Source: CAVTAE01 sp051649365 (lineage in GTDB: Bacteria > Deinococcota > Deinococci > Deinococcales > Trueperaceae). Taken from it: DNA of 6,374 bases. A program made the translations under genes and the position numbers. The notes under the pieces were generated by a model. The model had not been told where the DNA came from. It saw nothing but the letters and a program-made list of their open reading frames with translations, and did no database searches. The stretch spans positions 1-6,374 of the forward strand of contig JBOFGY010000264.1 of the NCBI GenBank assembly GCA_051649365.1. The letters run 5' to 3'. This document shows positions 1 through 6,069 of this stretch, piece by piece (the first letter of the stretch is position 1; each line of letters starts with the position of its first letter).

Positions 1-136
1 TGGCTATCACACCTATGTGGGTGCGCCAGGAGCGCAGAGTTATTACCTGTGGTTTTTAGCTGGAGATGGACGCAAACAAGGGGTCAGCTTTGATCCTAAA
101 CTCGCTTGGGTGCAAAAAACCGTCGGGATGCTGTAA
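1..136 (+). CDS. iolB: IolB-like 5-deoxy-glucuronate isomerase, C-terminal end (partial)
   Basis: The frame is open from the window edge to a TAA at 134-136 and gives 44 C-terminal residues; the start lies outside. The peptide carries GYHTYVGAPG, then SYYLWFLAG, and later LAWVQKT. This order (GYHP-like motif, PG, YYL..LAG, AWV near the end) is that of the last cupin strands of the IolB family (5-deoxy-glucuronate isomerase of inositol catabolism). IolB shares a superfamily with KduI, which isomerises 4-deoxy-5-keto-uronate; the KduI C-terminus, as I remember it, fits less well. The next gene is a GH88 hydrolase whose product rearranges to exactly that type of keto-uronate, so I infer a role in unsaturated-uronate breakdown rather than inositol use. 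Only the tail is visible, so metal ligands cannot be checked. The family call is fairly safe; the substrate is not. Confidence 0.65.
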   Translation, partial: GYHTYVGAPGAQSYYLWFLAGDGRKQGVSFDPKLAWVQKTVGML

Positions 137-214
137 GTAGCGTGAATCTCGAGGCTGTTTGGATACTGACCTAAGTGGATAATAAAAAGTTAAGTTAAAT
201 ATAAAAGTTTTGAT

Positions 215-219
215 AGGAG
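215..219 (+). promoter_or_regulatory. Ribosome binding site of the GH88 gene
   Basis: AGGAG lies 8 nt before the ATG at 228. This supports that start over the second in-frame ATG at 234. The preceding 91-nt gap is AT-rich and shows no convincing promoter. Confidence 0.7.
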
Positions 220-227
220 TTAACTAA

Positions 228-1361
228 ATGGCTATGGGTGCTGAGACAACTACAGTTTGGATCAACGAAGCTCGAGAGCAAGCCGCACGTAAAGTCTCAA
301 AGCTTGCCGAACGTGTGGGCAGTCAATTCCCGCACGCGAGTCGTGGCGGAACCTACAGCCTCGAGCCTCCAGAATGGTGGACATCAGGATTTTGGCCAGG
401 ACTCTTATGGCTCGTGTGGCGACAGACAAAAGATGAAAAGCTGGCTGTGTTCGCCCGTGAGGCTGAAAATGCACTCGAGCAACTCCTGCTTGGTGAAGGT
501 TTTTACGGCTTTCACCACGATGTTGGTTTTCAGTTTCAACCGACGGCGGTCATGCGTTACAAATTGACTGGCGATAGAGATGCGCGTCGGCGTGGCTTGC
601 TCGCGGTTGCATTGTTGATGAACCGCTTTAATCCTGCTGGACAGGTCATCGAAGCCTGGAATGGTGAAGGCAATGTGGGTAAAGTGATTATTGATAGCTT
701 TATGAATATGCCTTTATTGTTTTGGGCGTATCAGGAAACAGGGGTAGTACGCTTTCGCAATCTGGCGGAAACACACCTGAATACAGCCTTGCATTCTTTT
801 ATTCGTGCGGACGCTACGACGTATCATATTCTGCGCTTTGACCCTGAAACAGGTGAACAACGTGAGGCCCAAGGTGGGCAAGGCTACGCGCCTGAATCTG
901 CGTGGAGCCGTGGGCAATCGTGGGCGATTTACGGATTGTCACTCGCTTACCGCTACACGAAAAATACGCGCTACCGTGACGCGGCCTTGCGTGTCGCAGA
1001 CAATTTTATCACGGCGTTGCCAGATACAGGTGTACCGCCGTGGGATTTTCGTGCACCGGATGTAGCTAACGCTCCGCGTGACAGTTCTGCGGGTGCCATT
1101 GTTGCTTCAGGATTATTCGAGCTAGCTTCACTGCTAGAAGGAGCTAAAGCGTTGCAGTACCGTAACGCTGCACTTAAACTTCTCTCTGACTTAAATACAC
1201 ACTGCGCGACGTGGAACGATGCTAATGAAGAGGGTTTGCTTCGCCATGCAACCGGTAATTTACCTGCGGGTCAAAATGTAGATGTTTCACTTATCTACGG
1301 CGATTACTATTTTCTCGAGGCATTGGGGAAAGCCGCAGGTGATATGACAAGCTGTTGGTAA
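228..1361 (+). CDS. GH88 unsaturated glucuronyl hydrolase
   Basis: This 377-residue protein is an (alpha/alpha)6-barrel hydrolase of family GH88. Such enzymes remove the 4,5-unsaturated uronic acid left at the non-reducing end of oligosaccharides by polysaccharide lyases (from glycosaminoglycans, xanthan, gellan and similar). They act by hydrating the double bond rather than by ordinary glycoside hydrolysis. Visible signatures are WWTSGFWPGLLW (50-61), FHHDVGF with Asp98, IIDSFMNMPLLFWA with Asp156, His200, and Gln218 followed by AWSRGQSW (Trp226, Arg228). From memory, the Bacillus GL1 enzyme uses Asp88, Asp149, His193, Gln211, Trp219 and Arg221; spacings match closely, so the active site looks intact. 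Length is typical. No signal peptide is present, so it should be cytoplasmic and act on imported oligosaccharides. It lies 91 nt after the IolB-like gene and may be cotranscribed with it. The polysaccharide source cannot be told from the sequence. Confidence 0.93.
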   Translation: MAMGAETTTVWINEAREQAARKVSKLAERVGSQFPHASRGGTYSLEPPEWWTSGFWPGLLWLVWRQTKDEKLAVFAREAENALEQLLLGEGFYGFHHDVGFQFQPTAVMRYKLTGDRDARRRGLLAVALLMNRFNPAGQVIEAWNGEGNVGKVIIDSFMNMPLLFWAYQETGVVRFRNLAETHLNTALHSFIRADATTYHILRFDPETGEQREAQGGQGYAPESAWSRGQSWAIYGLSLAYRYTKNTRYRDAALRVADNFITALPDTGVPPWDFRAPDVANAPRDSSAGAIVASGLFELASLLEGAKALQYRNAALKLLSDLNTHCATWNDANEEGLLRHATGNLPAGQNVDVSLIYGDYYFLEALGKAAGDMTSCW

Positions 1362-1391
1362 AAAGAGGACTGGCTGTTTATGATTCGAAAC

Positions 1392-1496
1392 TTAGCATCT
1401 ATCCTAAAACTTAAATAATACCTTTTTGGGCTTGTGCTGAACATTTGCCGAAGCAAAACAAATCCGTCTAGGTTTTAGGATAGGCTCTTATGCTAA
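1392..1496. repeat. Inverted repeat in the gap before uxuB (MITE-like or structured leader)
   Basis: CTATCCTAAAAC (1399-1410) and its exact reverse complement GTTTTAGGATAG (1472-1483) form a perfect 12-bp inverted repeat with 61 nt between the arms. Immediately outside the left arm is TTAGCAT (1392-1398). Its complement ATGCTAA is at 1490-1496, after a 6-nt bulge, so the outer span is about 105 nt. No T-tract follows, so it is not a classic terminator. It ends 28 nt before the uxuB ATG. It could be a small non-autonomous element, a leader structure or a protein-binding pair; nothing in the window decides. The rest of the 163-nt gap (1362-1524) shows nothing else firm. Confidence 0.5.
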
Positions 1497-1524
1497 TGCG
1501 TTAACACAAAGGAGTTTAATCCAG

Positions 1525-2331
1525 ATGTCTTTATTTAGTTTATCCCAGAAAGTTGCTGTTGTTACAGGTGGTACAGGTGTGTTGGGTGAGGCGATAGCAA
1601 AAGGTCTGGCTGAAGCAGGAGCAAAAGTTGCTATTTTGGGCCGACGTGCAGAACTAGCCGAAGATGTTGCTAAGCGCATTTGTGATATAGGTTTTGAAGT
1701 CATTGCCTTACCAGCAGATGTTCTTGACCGTGAGAGTTTGAACGCCGCAAGAACAAAGTTGCTCGAGACCTACCAACGCTGCGATATCTTGGTGAACGCT
1801 GCAGGGGGCAACCAACCCAAAGCAACCGTCCTGCCTGACGGAAGTTTTTTTGACTTAGATAAGGATGCACTCGAGCAAGTCATTCAGCTCAATTTGCTCG
1901 GAACTGTTTTGCCTAGTCAAGTGTTTGGTGAAACTATGAAAAACCAAGGCAGTATTATCAACATTTCATCCATGGCAGCACAAAAACCTTTGACACGAGT
2001 GATGGGTTATGCTGCCTCTAAAGCAGCTATTGATAACTTTACGAAATGGCTTGCTGTGGAAGTTGCTCACAAGTACGGTGCAGGTTTGCGCGTCAACGCG
2101 GTTGCGCCAGGCTTCTTTGTTGGTGAACAGAATAGGAAACTTTTGCTCAATGATGATGGAACACTGACGAGTCGAGGACAACAGATTATTGACCACACCC
2201 CGATGGGCCGTTTTGGTGAAGCTGACGAACTTGTCGGCACAACCGTTTGGCTAGCAAGTGATGCCGCTAAATTTGTGACAGGGATTATTGTTCCTGTGGA
2301 TGGTGGCTTTTCTGCTTACGGTGGTGTGTGA
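1525..2331 (+). CDS. uxuB: SDR-family D-fructuronate reductase (D-mannonate oxidoreductase)
   Basis: This 268-residue short-chain dehydrogenase/reductase should reduce D-fructuronate to D-mannonate with NAD(P)H in the cytoplasm. The N-terminal Rossmann motif is TGGTGVLG (14-21), followed by NAAG (91-94), Ser148/Ser149 in NISSM, and the catalytic Tyr162-x3-Lys166 pair in GYAASK. Substrate-class signatures are NAAGGNQPKAT, FFDLDK, NLLGTVLPSQVF, APGFFVGEQN, TPMGRFG and the C-terminal PVDGGFSAYGGV. These closely resemble the Bacillus SDR-type UxuB (YjmF) as I remember it, and differ from KduD, the other SDR expected in this kind of locus. The second nucleotide-motif glycine is a Val here, as in that subfamily. 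GGAG at 1511-1514 lies 10 nt before the ATG. It is the first gene of a compact five-gene run and is followed without a gap by the LarA homologue. Its product, mannonate, is the proposed substrate of that neighbour. Confidence 0.88.
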   Translation: MSLFSLSQKVAVVTGGTGVLGEAIAKGLAEAGAKVAILGRRAELAEDVAKRICDIGFEVIALPADVLDRESLNAARTKLLETYQRCDILVNAAGGNQPKATVLPDGSFFDLDKDALEQVIQLNLLGTVLPSQVFGETMKNQGSIINISSMAAQKPLTRVMGYAASKAAIDNFTKWLAVEVAHKYGAGLRVNAVAPGFFVGEQNRKLLLNDDGTLTSRGQQIIDHTPMGRFGEADELVGTTVWLASDAAKFVTGIIVPVDGGFSAYGGV

Positions 2332-3578
2332 TGGTGCAACTCAGTAGCCAAAGCTTACTCACAGAAGAGGACATTCTTCACACCTTGTCTCGAGGACTCG
2401 AGCACCAGTTTACAAACAAAAAAGTTTTATGCCTCATTCCAGACCACACACGCACACTGCCACTGCCGTTTTTGTTCCGCACACTTGTTGACGTTTTACA
2501 TGACACGGCAAAGCTAGACTTTATGGTTGCCCTCGGCACCCATCCACCGCTTACAGAAGAGCAGCTCCTCAATCTTGTAGGTGTAAGTAGTGAAGAAAAA
2601 AATATGCGCTACAAACATATTGGCTTACTTAATCATGCCTGGGATGATGCCAATACGCTTACTTCTATTGGCACGATTAAGGAAAGCAAAGTGCGAGAGT
2701 TTGCAGAAAACGCTTGGCACGAAACCTTAGCAGGTGACGTAGATATTCGTATTAATAAAGCAGTTCTCGAGTACGACCACATCCTGATTCTAGGCCCTAC
2801 GTTCCCCCACGAAGTCGCAGGTTTTTCGGGTGGTGCTAAGTACCTTTTCCCTGGTATCTCCGGCCCCGAAATGATCAACAAAACGCACTGGCTCGGCGCA
2901 CTCGTTGGCATTGTTGGCACGATTGGCGTAGCAGAAACACCCGTCAGAGCTATGATTCACGAAGCTGCAAACGTTATCCCTACGCCCGTGACCTTGATTG
3001 CCCTTGTTGTTGAAGGTAAGGGTTTAGCGGGAATGTTTATTGGCAATGTTGAGGAGGCGTGGCGCGAGGCAGCAAAGCTCTCGGGGACACGTCATATCCT
3101 TTGGCTAGATAAACCTGTCAAACGTGTTTTGTCGTGTGCGCCCGCAATGTATGACGAACTTTGGACAGCCGGGAAAGCGATGTACAAGCTCGAGCCTGCG
3201 CTTGCAAAAGGCGCAGAACTTATTATCTACGCACCGCATTTGGACACCGTAAGTCACATTCACGGCAAGTACATTCACGAGATTGGTTACCACGTGCTCG
3301 CGTATTTCACCAAACAGTGGGATAAATTCAAGCATATTCCACTTGGTGTACTGGCACATTCGACCCATGTTCGTGGTGGTGGAACCTTTGACGATGCAGA
3401 GCATCCAAATTTTACCGTGACGCTCGCCAGCAAAATTCCAGAACAGGTTTGTAAGCACATGAATCTTGGTTATATGAACCCTAACGATATTGATATAGCA
3501 GCGTGGCAAAACAAAACGGATGAAGACAGCCTTTATGTTTCCAAAGCAGGCGAAATGTTATACAGAGTGAAATCATGA
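2331..3578 (+). CDS. LarA-family nickel-pincer racemase/epimerase, probable D-mannonate/D-gluconate 2-epimerase
   Basis: LarA-family enzymes (DUF2088) invert alpha-hydroxyacids using a nickel-pincer nucleotide (NPN) tethered to a lysine. Numbering from ATG 2331, DHTR lies at 38-41, GTH at 69-71 (His71), PHEVAGFSGGAK with His160 and Lys170, then LFPGISG and His186. As I recall, L. plantarum LarA uses His108, His174, Lys184 and His200; the spacings of the last three match exactly (10 and 16), so cofactor tethering looks intact. Around 278-282 (WTAGK) the conserved Lys is kept as Lys282, but a Thr seems to replace LarA's substrate-site Gln, hinting at another substrate. HGKYIHEIGYH (311-321) and HSTHVRGGG (343-351) mark a non-lactate subgroup. 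Flanked by fructuronate reductase and gluconokinase, it most plausibly interconverts mannonate and gluconate; that is inference. The NPN-making larB, larC and larE are not in the window. A GTG at 2328 is an alternative start (4-nt overlap); I prefer the ATG, which overlaps the uxuB stop by 1 nt. Confidence 0.85.
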   Translation: MVQLSSQSLLTEEDILHTLSRGLEHQFTNKKVLCLIPDHTRTLPLPFLFRTLVDVLHDTAKLDFMVALGTHPPLTEEQLLNLVGVSSEEKNMRYKHIGLLNHAWDDANTLTSIGTIKESKVREFAENAWHETLAGDVDIRINKAVLEYDHILILGPTFPHEVAGFSGGAKYLFPGISGPEMINKTHWLGALVGIVGTIGVAETPVRAMIHEAANVIPTPVTLIALVVEGKGLAGMFIGNVEEAWREAAKLSGTRHILWLDKPVKRVLSCAPAMYDELWTAGKAMYKLEPALAKGAELIIYAPHLDTVSHIHGKYIHEIGYHVLAYFTKQWDKFKHIPLGVLAHSTHVRGGGTFDDAEHPNFTVTLASKIPEQVCKHMNLGYMNPNDIDIAAWQNKTDEDSLYVSKAGEMLYRVKS

Positions 3579-4042
3579 CAGCCACAGAGACGAAAGTAAA
3601 ACTCGAGCTACCCGACATTGCTCGTAAGCTAAAACGTCTAAGCCTACCTGCGGTTGAAGCAGTTATTGGAGTAGCAACAGGTGGTATAGCCTTTGCAACA
3701 ATGGTTGCGTTTTGGCTCGAGAAACCCTTACACATCCTTCACCTTAATTACCGCGACGAAAACAACAAACCATGCTATGAAAAACCAAAATTACTCGAGC
3801 CATTTGACATAGGCCCCACTACTTTCAACAAGGGGCTTCAGCCCCTTGTAACACCAACTGAAAACTCGAGCCACCATCTCCTACTCGTAGACGACGTAAG
3901 CGTGACCGGCAAAACGCTCGAGACCGCAAAAAATCTTTTAGCAAGCTTTCAAATCACCTCACTCGTCATTAAAGGAAAAGCAGATGTCGTTCTCTATCCT
4001 GAGATTCACTCCTGTATTCTTTTGCCCTGGAGAGACGCATGA
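3575..4042 (+). CDS. Small orphan phosphoribosyltransferase-fold protein
   Basis: This 155-residue protein belongs to the type I phosphoribosyltransferase (PRTase) fold. The diagnostic PRPP-binding motif is LLLVDDVSVTGKTLETAK (102-119). A GVATGGIAFA loop (32-41) is also typical, and the end is KGKADVVLYPEI...LLPW. It is short compared with adenine or hypoxanthine PRTases and has no recognisable base-binding hood, so its substrate cannot be assigned. It could be an enzyme or, like PyrR, a PRPP-sensing regulator. It overlaps the LarA stop and the gntK start by 4 nt each (ATGA), so it is firmly part of the uronate operon. Residues about 81-99 look like an insertion between LLEPFDIG and the PRPP motif, which family members as I remember them join more directly. 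That insertion is partly encoded by a perfect hairpin at 3828-3849. The gene is also unusually dense in CTCGAG (five copies). Confidence 0.8.
   Translation: MTATETKVKLELPDIARKLKRLSLPAVEAVIGVATGGIAFATMVAFWLEKPLHILHLNYRDENNKPCYEKPKLLEPFDIGPTTFNKGLQPLVTPTENSSHHLLLVDDVSVTGKTLETAKNLLASFQITSLVIKGKADVVLYPEIHSCILLPWRDA
3828..3849. repeat. Perfect hairpin palindrome inside the phosphoribosyltransferase gene
   Basis: ACAAGGGGC (3828-3836) and GCCCCTTGT (3841-3849) are exact reverse complements around a TTCA loop, giving a 9-bp GC-rich stem. It is translated in frame as part of FNKGLQPLV. There is no T-tract, and the gene continues through it, so it is not a terminator. It looks like a dispersed palindromic repeat that landed in a coding region without breaking the frame. 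No second copy is visible in this window. Confidence 0.7.
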
Positions 4043-4545
4043 GTCTAGCTGTCATCGTCATGGGTGTTTCAGGTTCGGGCAAGACAACCGTCGGGCAGAC
4101 GTTAGCCGAGCGTTTGGGCTGGACGTTTTATGATGCTGACGAATTTCACCCAAAAGAAAATGTTGCAAAAATGTCAAGCGGTCAACCCCTCAATGACAAG
4201 GACAGAGAACCCTGGCTCGAGGCTCTCAATCAACTTATCGCTAAGAATTTATTGGAAAGTCAATCGCTCGTACTAGCTTGCTCGGCACTAAAAGAGAATT
4301 ACCGTCAGCACTTAACCAAAGGTCACGAAGGGCAAACAACGTTTGTTTATCTCGAGGGCGATTTTGAAACGATTTATACACGGATGCAGGCACGTCAGCA
4401 TTTTATGAAACCTGACATGCTGCGAAGTCAATTTGATACGCTGGAAAAACCTGTCAACGCCATCGTCGTAGACATAAGACAACCTCAAAGCGAAGTTGTT
4501 GAGGAGATTTTGGCGCACCCTATATTTCATAAAGAGAAGGCATGA
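4039..4545 (+). CDS. gntK: Gluconokinase (GntK family)
   Basis: This 168-residue kinase phosphorylates D-gluconate to 6-phospho-D-gluconate using ATP, in the cytoplasm. The P-loop GVSGSGKTT is at residues 9-17. The gluconokinase signature follows: DADEFHPKENVAKM, then SGQPLNDKDREPWL (47-60), then LACSALKENYR. Length is close to that of E. coli GntK (about 175). GGAGAG at 4029-4034 provides a ribosome site 4 nt before the ATG, which overlaps the preceding stop by 4 nt. In a classical uronate operon the kinase would be KdgK, a ribokinase-type enzyme acting on 2-keto-3-deoxygluconate. A gluconokinase here implies that gluconate is the intermediate, in line with the LarA homologue acting as a mannonate/gluconate epimerase. 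Confidence 0.93.
   Translation: MSLAVIVMGVSGSGKTTVGQTLAERLGWTFYDADEFHPKENVAKMSSGQPLNDKDREPWLEALNQLIAKNLLESQSLVLACSALKENYRQHLTKGHEGQTTFVYLEGDFETIYTRMQARQHFMKPDMLRSQFDTLEKPVNAIVVDIRQPQSEVVEEILAHPIFHKEKA
4532..4540 (+). promoter_or_regulatory. Ribosome binding site of uronate isomerase; start ambiguous
   Basis: AAGAGAAGG is purine-rich and lies 1 nt before ATG 4542 but 7 nt before ATG 4548. Spacing favours 4548; the 4-nt ATGA overlap seen at the preceding junctions favours 4542. The protein differs by two residues. Confidence 0.45.
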
Positions 4546-5954
4546 CGATGTGGCAACTTGATGACAACCGTTGCTTTTCTGCGGAACCTTTGCAACGCAA
4601 CCTCGCTCGAGCCCTCTACGAATCAATAAAAGATTTACCGCTCGTTTGCCCACACGGTCACGTTGACCCGAATCTACTTGCAAACCCTCATGCAACCTTT
4701 GGTTCACCCTCTGAGCTTTTTGTGATTCCCGATCACTACATTTTTAGAATGCTTTACAGCCAAGGCGTACGCTTGGAAGATTTGGGTATTTCCACCCGGG
4801 ACGGCACACCCGTCGAGGGTGATCACCGTAAAATCTGGCAACGCTTCGCAGAGAATTTTTATCTCTTTCGTGGTACACCCACAGGTCTTTGGTTAAAAGA
4901 TGAACTCATAAACGTGTTTGATATTCGCAAAAAACTAACTGCGGAAACAGCCGACGAAATCTACGACGAGCTTTCCGAAAAACTAGCACAGCCTGACTTT
5001 ACGCCGAGGGCTTTATTCAAACGGTTTAATATCGAAGTTCTTTGTACCACAGATGCAGCGACGGATATGCTCGAGCCTCACCAGCAATTACAACGCGAAG
5101 GGTTTCCCGTTCGCCCGACCTTTCGTCCTGATGCAGTTGTCAATCTACAGACGCTCGATTGGTTAGAACATATTCAGAAACTTTCTGAAGTTTCTGGTAT
5201 TGACATAACAGGCTATCAACGTTTTATTGCCGCGCTCGAGCAACGCCGTTCATTTTTTAAAACGAGGGGTGCAACTGCTACAGATCATACAGCCGTTACC
5301 CCAGACACAGAGCAGCTTTCTCCACAGCTTGCTGACGAGATTTTTAGCAGAGCATTGCAGGGAAAAATAAGCAGTGAAGATGCGAAACGTTTTACCGCAC
5401 ACATGCTGGCTGAACTGGCACGAATGAGTGTAGATGATGGTCTCATTATGCAGCTTCACATCGGCAGTATGCGCGACCATAACCCCTTCATTTTTGGACG
5501 TTTTGGTAAGGATAAAGGCGCAGATATTCCCGTGCCAACGCAGTGGACACAGGCCCTACGTCCACTTTTACAAAGGTTCGGTAATGAGAGAGATTTACGT
5601 ATCCTTCTTTTTTGTCTCGATGAATCGTCCTATGCCCGCGAACTTGCCACGCTAGCAGGTCACTATCCAGCCTTGCGTCTCGGGCCGCCCTGGTGGTTCT
5701 TTGATTCTGTTAAAGGCATGGAGCGGTATCTAGACGCGGTGGTGGAAACGGCGGGCATTTACAATCTAGCTGGTTTTAATGATGACACGAGGGCCTTTGC
5801 ATCAATTCCTGCACGGCACGATGTGTGGCGGCGTGTGACGTGCAACTGGCTGGCGGGTGAAGTTGTCAAAGGGCTGATGGCTGAAGACGAGGCAAGCGAA
5901 GTTGCCCATGACCTCGCCTATAGACTGGCAAAACGTGCTTATAAAATAACCTAG
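4542..5954 (+). CDS. uxaC: Uronate (glucuronate) isomerase
   Basis: This 470-residue amidohydrolase-superfamily enzyme interconverts D-glucuronate and D-fructuronate (often also galacturonate and tagaturonate), the entry step of uronate catabolism. The metal-site HxH motif is PHGHVDP with His38 and His40. Further conserved blocks are VLCTTDAATD (166-175), RPTFRPD (191-197), ATDHT (His249), MQLHIGSMRDHN (His306, Arg311), LGPPWWFFDSVKGM (380-393) and GFNDDTRAF with the Asp414/Asp415 pair expected to be catalytic. Length matches the family (about 470). It is the last gene of the operon although it acts first in the pathway, and it overlaps gntK by 4 nt. Its product feeds uxuB. The symbol uxaC follows E. 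coli; uxuC would be equally apt because the neighbouring reductase points to glucuronate. No clear terminator follows in the 108 nt to the convergent gene. Confidence 0.93.
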   Translation: MTMWQLDDNRCFSAEPLQRNLARALYESIKDLPLVCPHGHVDPNLLANPHATFGSPSELFVIPDHYIFRMLYSQGVRLEDLGISTRDGTPVEGDHRKIWQRFAENFYLFRGTPTGLWLKDELINVFDIRKKLTAETADEIYDELSEKLAQPDFTPRALFKRFNIEVLCTTDAATDMLEPHQQLQREGFPVRPTFRPDAVVNLQTLDWLEHIQKLSEVSGIDITGYQRFIAALEQRRSFFKTRGATATDHTAVTPDTEQLSPQLADEIFSRALQGKISSEDAKRFTAHMLAELARMSVDDGLIMQLHIGSMRDHNPFIFGRFGKDKGADIPVPTQWTQALRPLLQRFGNERDLRILLFCLDESSYARELATLAGHYPALRLGPPWWFFDSVKGMERYLDAVVETAGIYNLAGFNDDTRAFASIPARHDVWRRVTCNWLAGEVVKGLMAEDEASEVAHDLAYRLAKRAYKIT

Positions 5955-5961
5955 GTAAGAA

Positions 5962-6069
5962 ATACGTGTAGTAGCGACAGTAGTTCTAGTGAGTCTTCTT
6001 ATTGCGGGGTGTTCTGAAAATACAGAGGTAGCAACATCGGTAGCTACAGACCATGACCACGATTACTGA
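5962..6069 (+). other. Lipoprotein-like micro-ORF without a standard start codon
   Basis: From 5962 to a TGA at 6067-6069 one frame reads as 35 codons of a small lipoprotein. It has an Arg near the N-terminus, a hydrophobic stretch VVATVVLVSLLIAG, a perfect lipobox ending at the Cys encoded at 6010-6012, and then a short polar tail ending DHDHDY. The Ser after the Cys would predict outer-membrane sorting in a Gram-negative cell. No ATG, GTG or TTG precedes the hydrophobic stretch in frame: the codon at the expected start is ATA, and the frame is closed by TAA at 5956. It may be a gene inactivated by an ATG-to-ATA change, a gene with a rare start, or chance. Its last codons overlap the end of the convergent regulator gene. 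Confidence 0.35.

Larger units (their letters stand above)
1525..5954 (+). other. Five-gene uronate operon
   Basis: uxuB, the larA homologue, the phosphoribosyltransferase gene, gntK and uxaC follow one another with overlaps of 1-4 nt, which indicates one transcript and coupled translation. The IolB-like and GH88 genes upstream point the same way, but the 163-nt gap with the inverted repeat may hold a separate control point. No operator could be matched to a known uronate regulator. Confidence 0.85.

Noticed and set aside
155..183. Possible promoter before the GH88 gene, with GATAAT (178-183) as -10
   Set aside because: No acceptable -35 hexamer lies 16-18 nt upstream; the region is simply AT-rich.
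1380..1418. Twelve-residue leader-like ORF (MIRNLASILKLK) in the gap before uxuB
   Set aside because: No run of regulatory codons, a poorly spaced ribosome site, and length within chance expectation.
1445..1494. Possible promoter before uxuB (TTGCCG at 1445; TATGCT at 1489)
   Set aside because: The two hexamers are too far apart to pair, and neither has a good partner at normal spacing.
219..1505. GTTAAC palindrome just upstream of both the GH88 start (219-224) and the uxuB start (1500-1505), as a shared operator
   Set aside because: Flanks differ, a 6-bp word is expected once or twice by chance, and the first copy overlaps the ribosome-site region.
1525..2331. SDR gene as kduD (acting on the GH88 product)
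   Set aside because: NAAGGNQPKAT, FFDLDK, TPMGRFG and the FSAYGGV ending match SDR-type fructuronate reductase better than KduD.
3105..3509. Long minus-strand open frame opposite the LarA homologue, and similar antisense frames elsewhere
   Set aside because: They are shadows of well-supported plus-strand genes and have no recognisable motifs.
6028..6047. GTAGC...GCTAC pair as a terminator between the convergent genes
   Set aside because: Only a 5-bp stem with a 10-nt loop and no T-tract on either strand.
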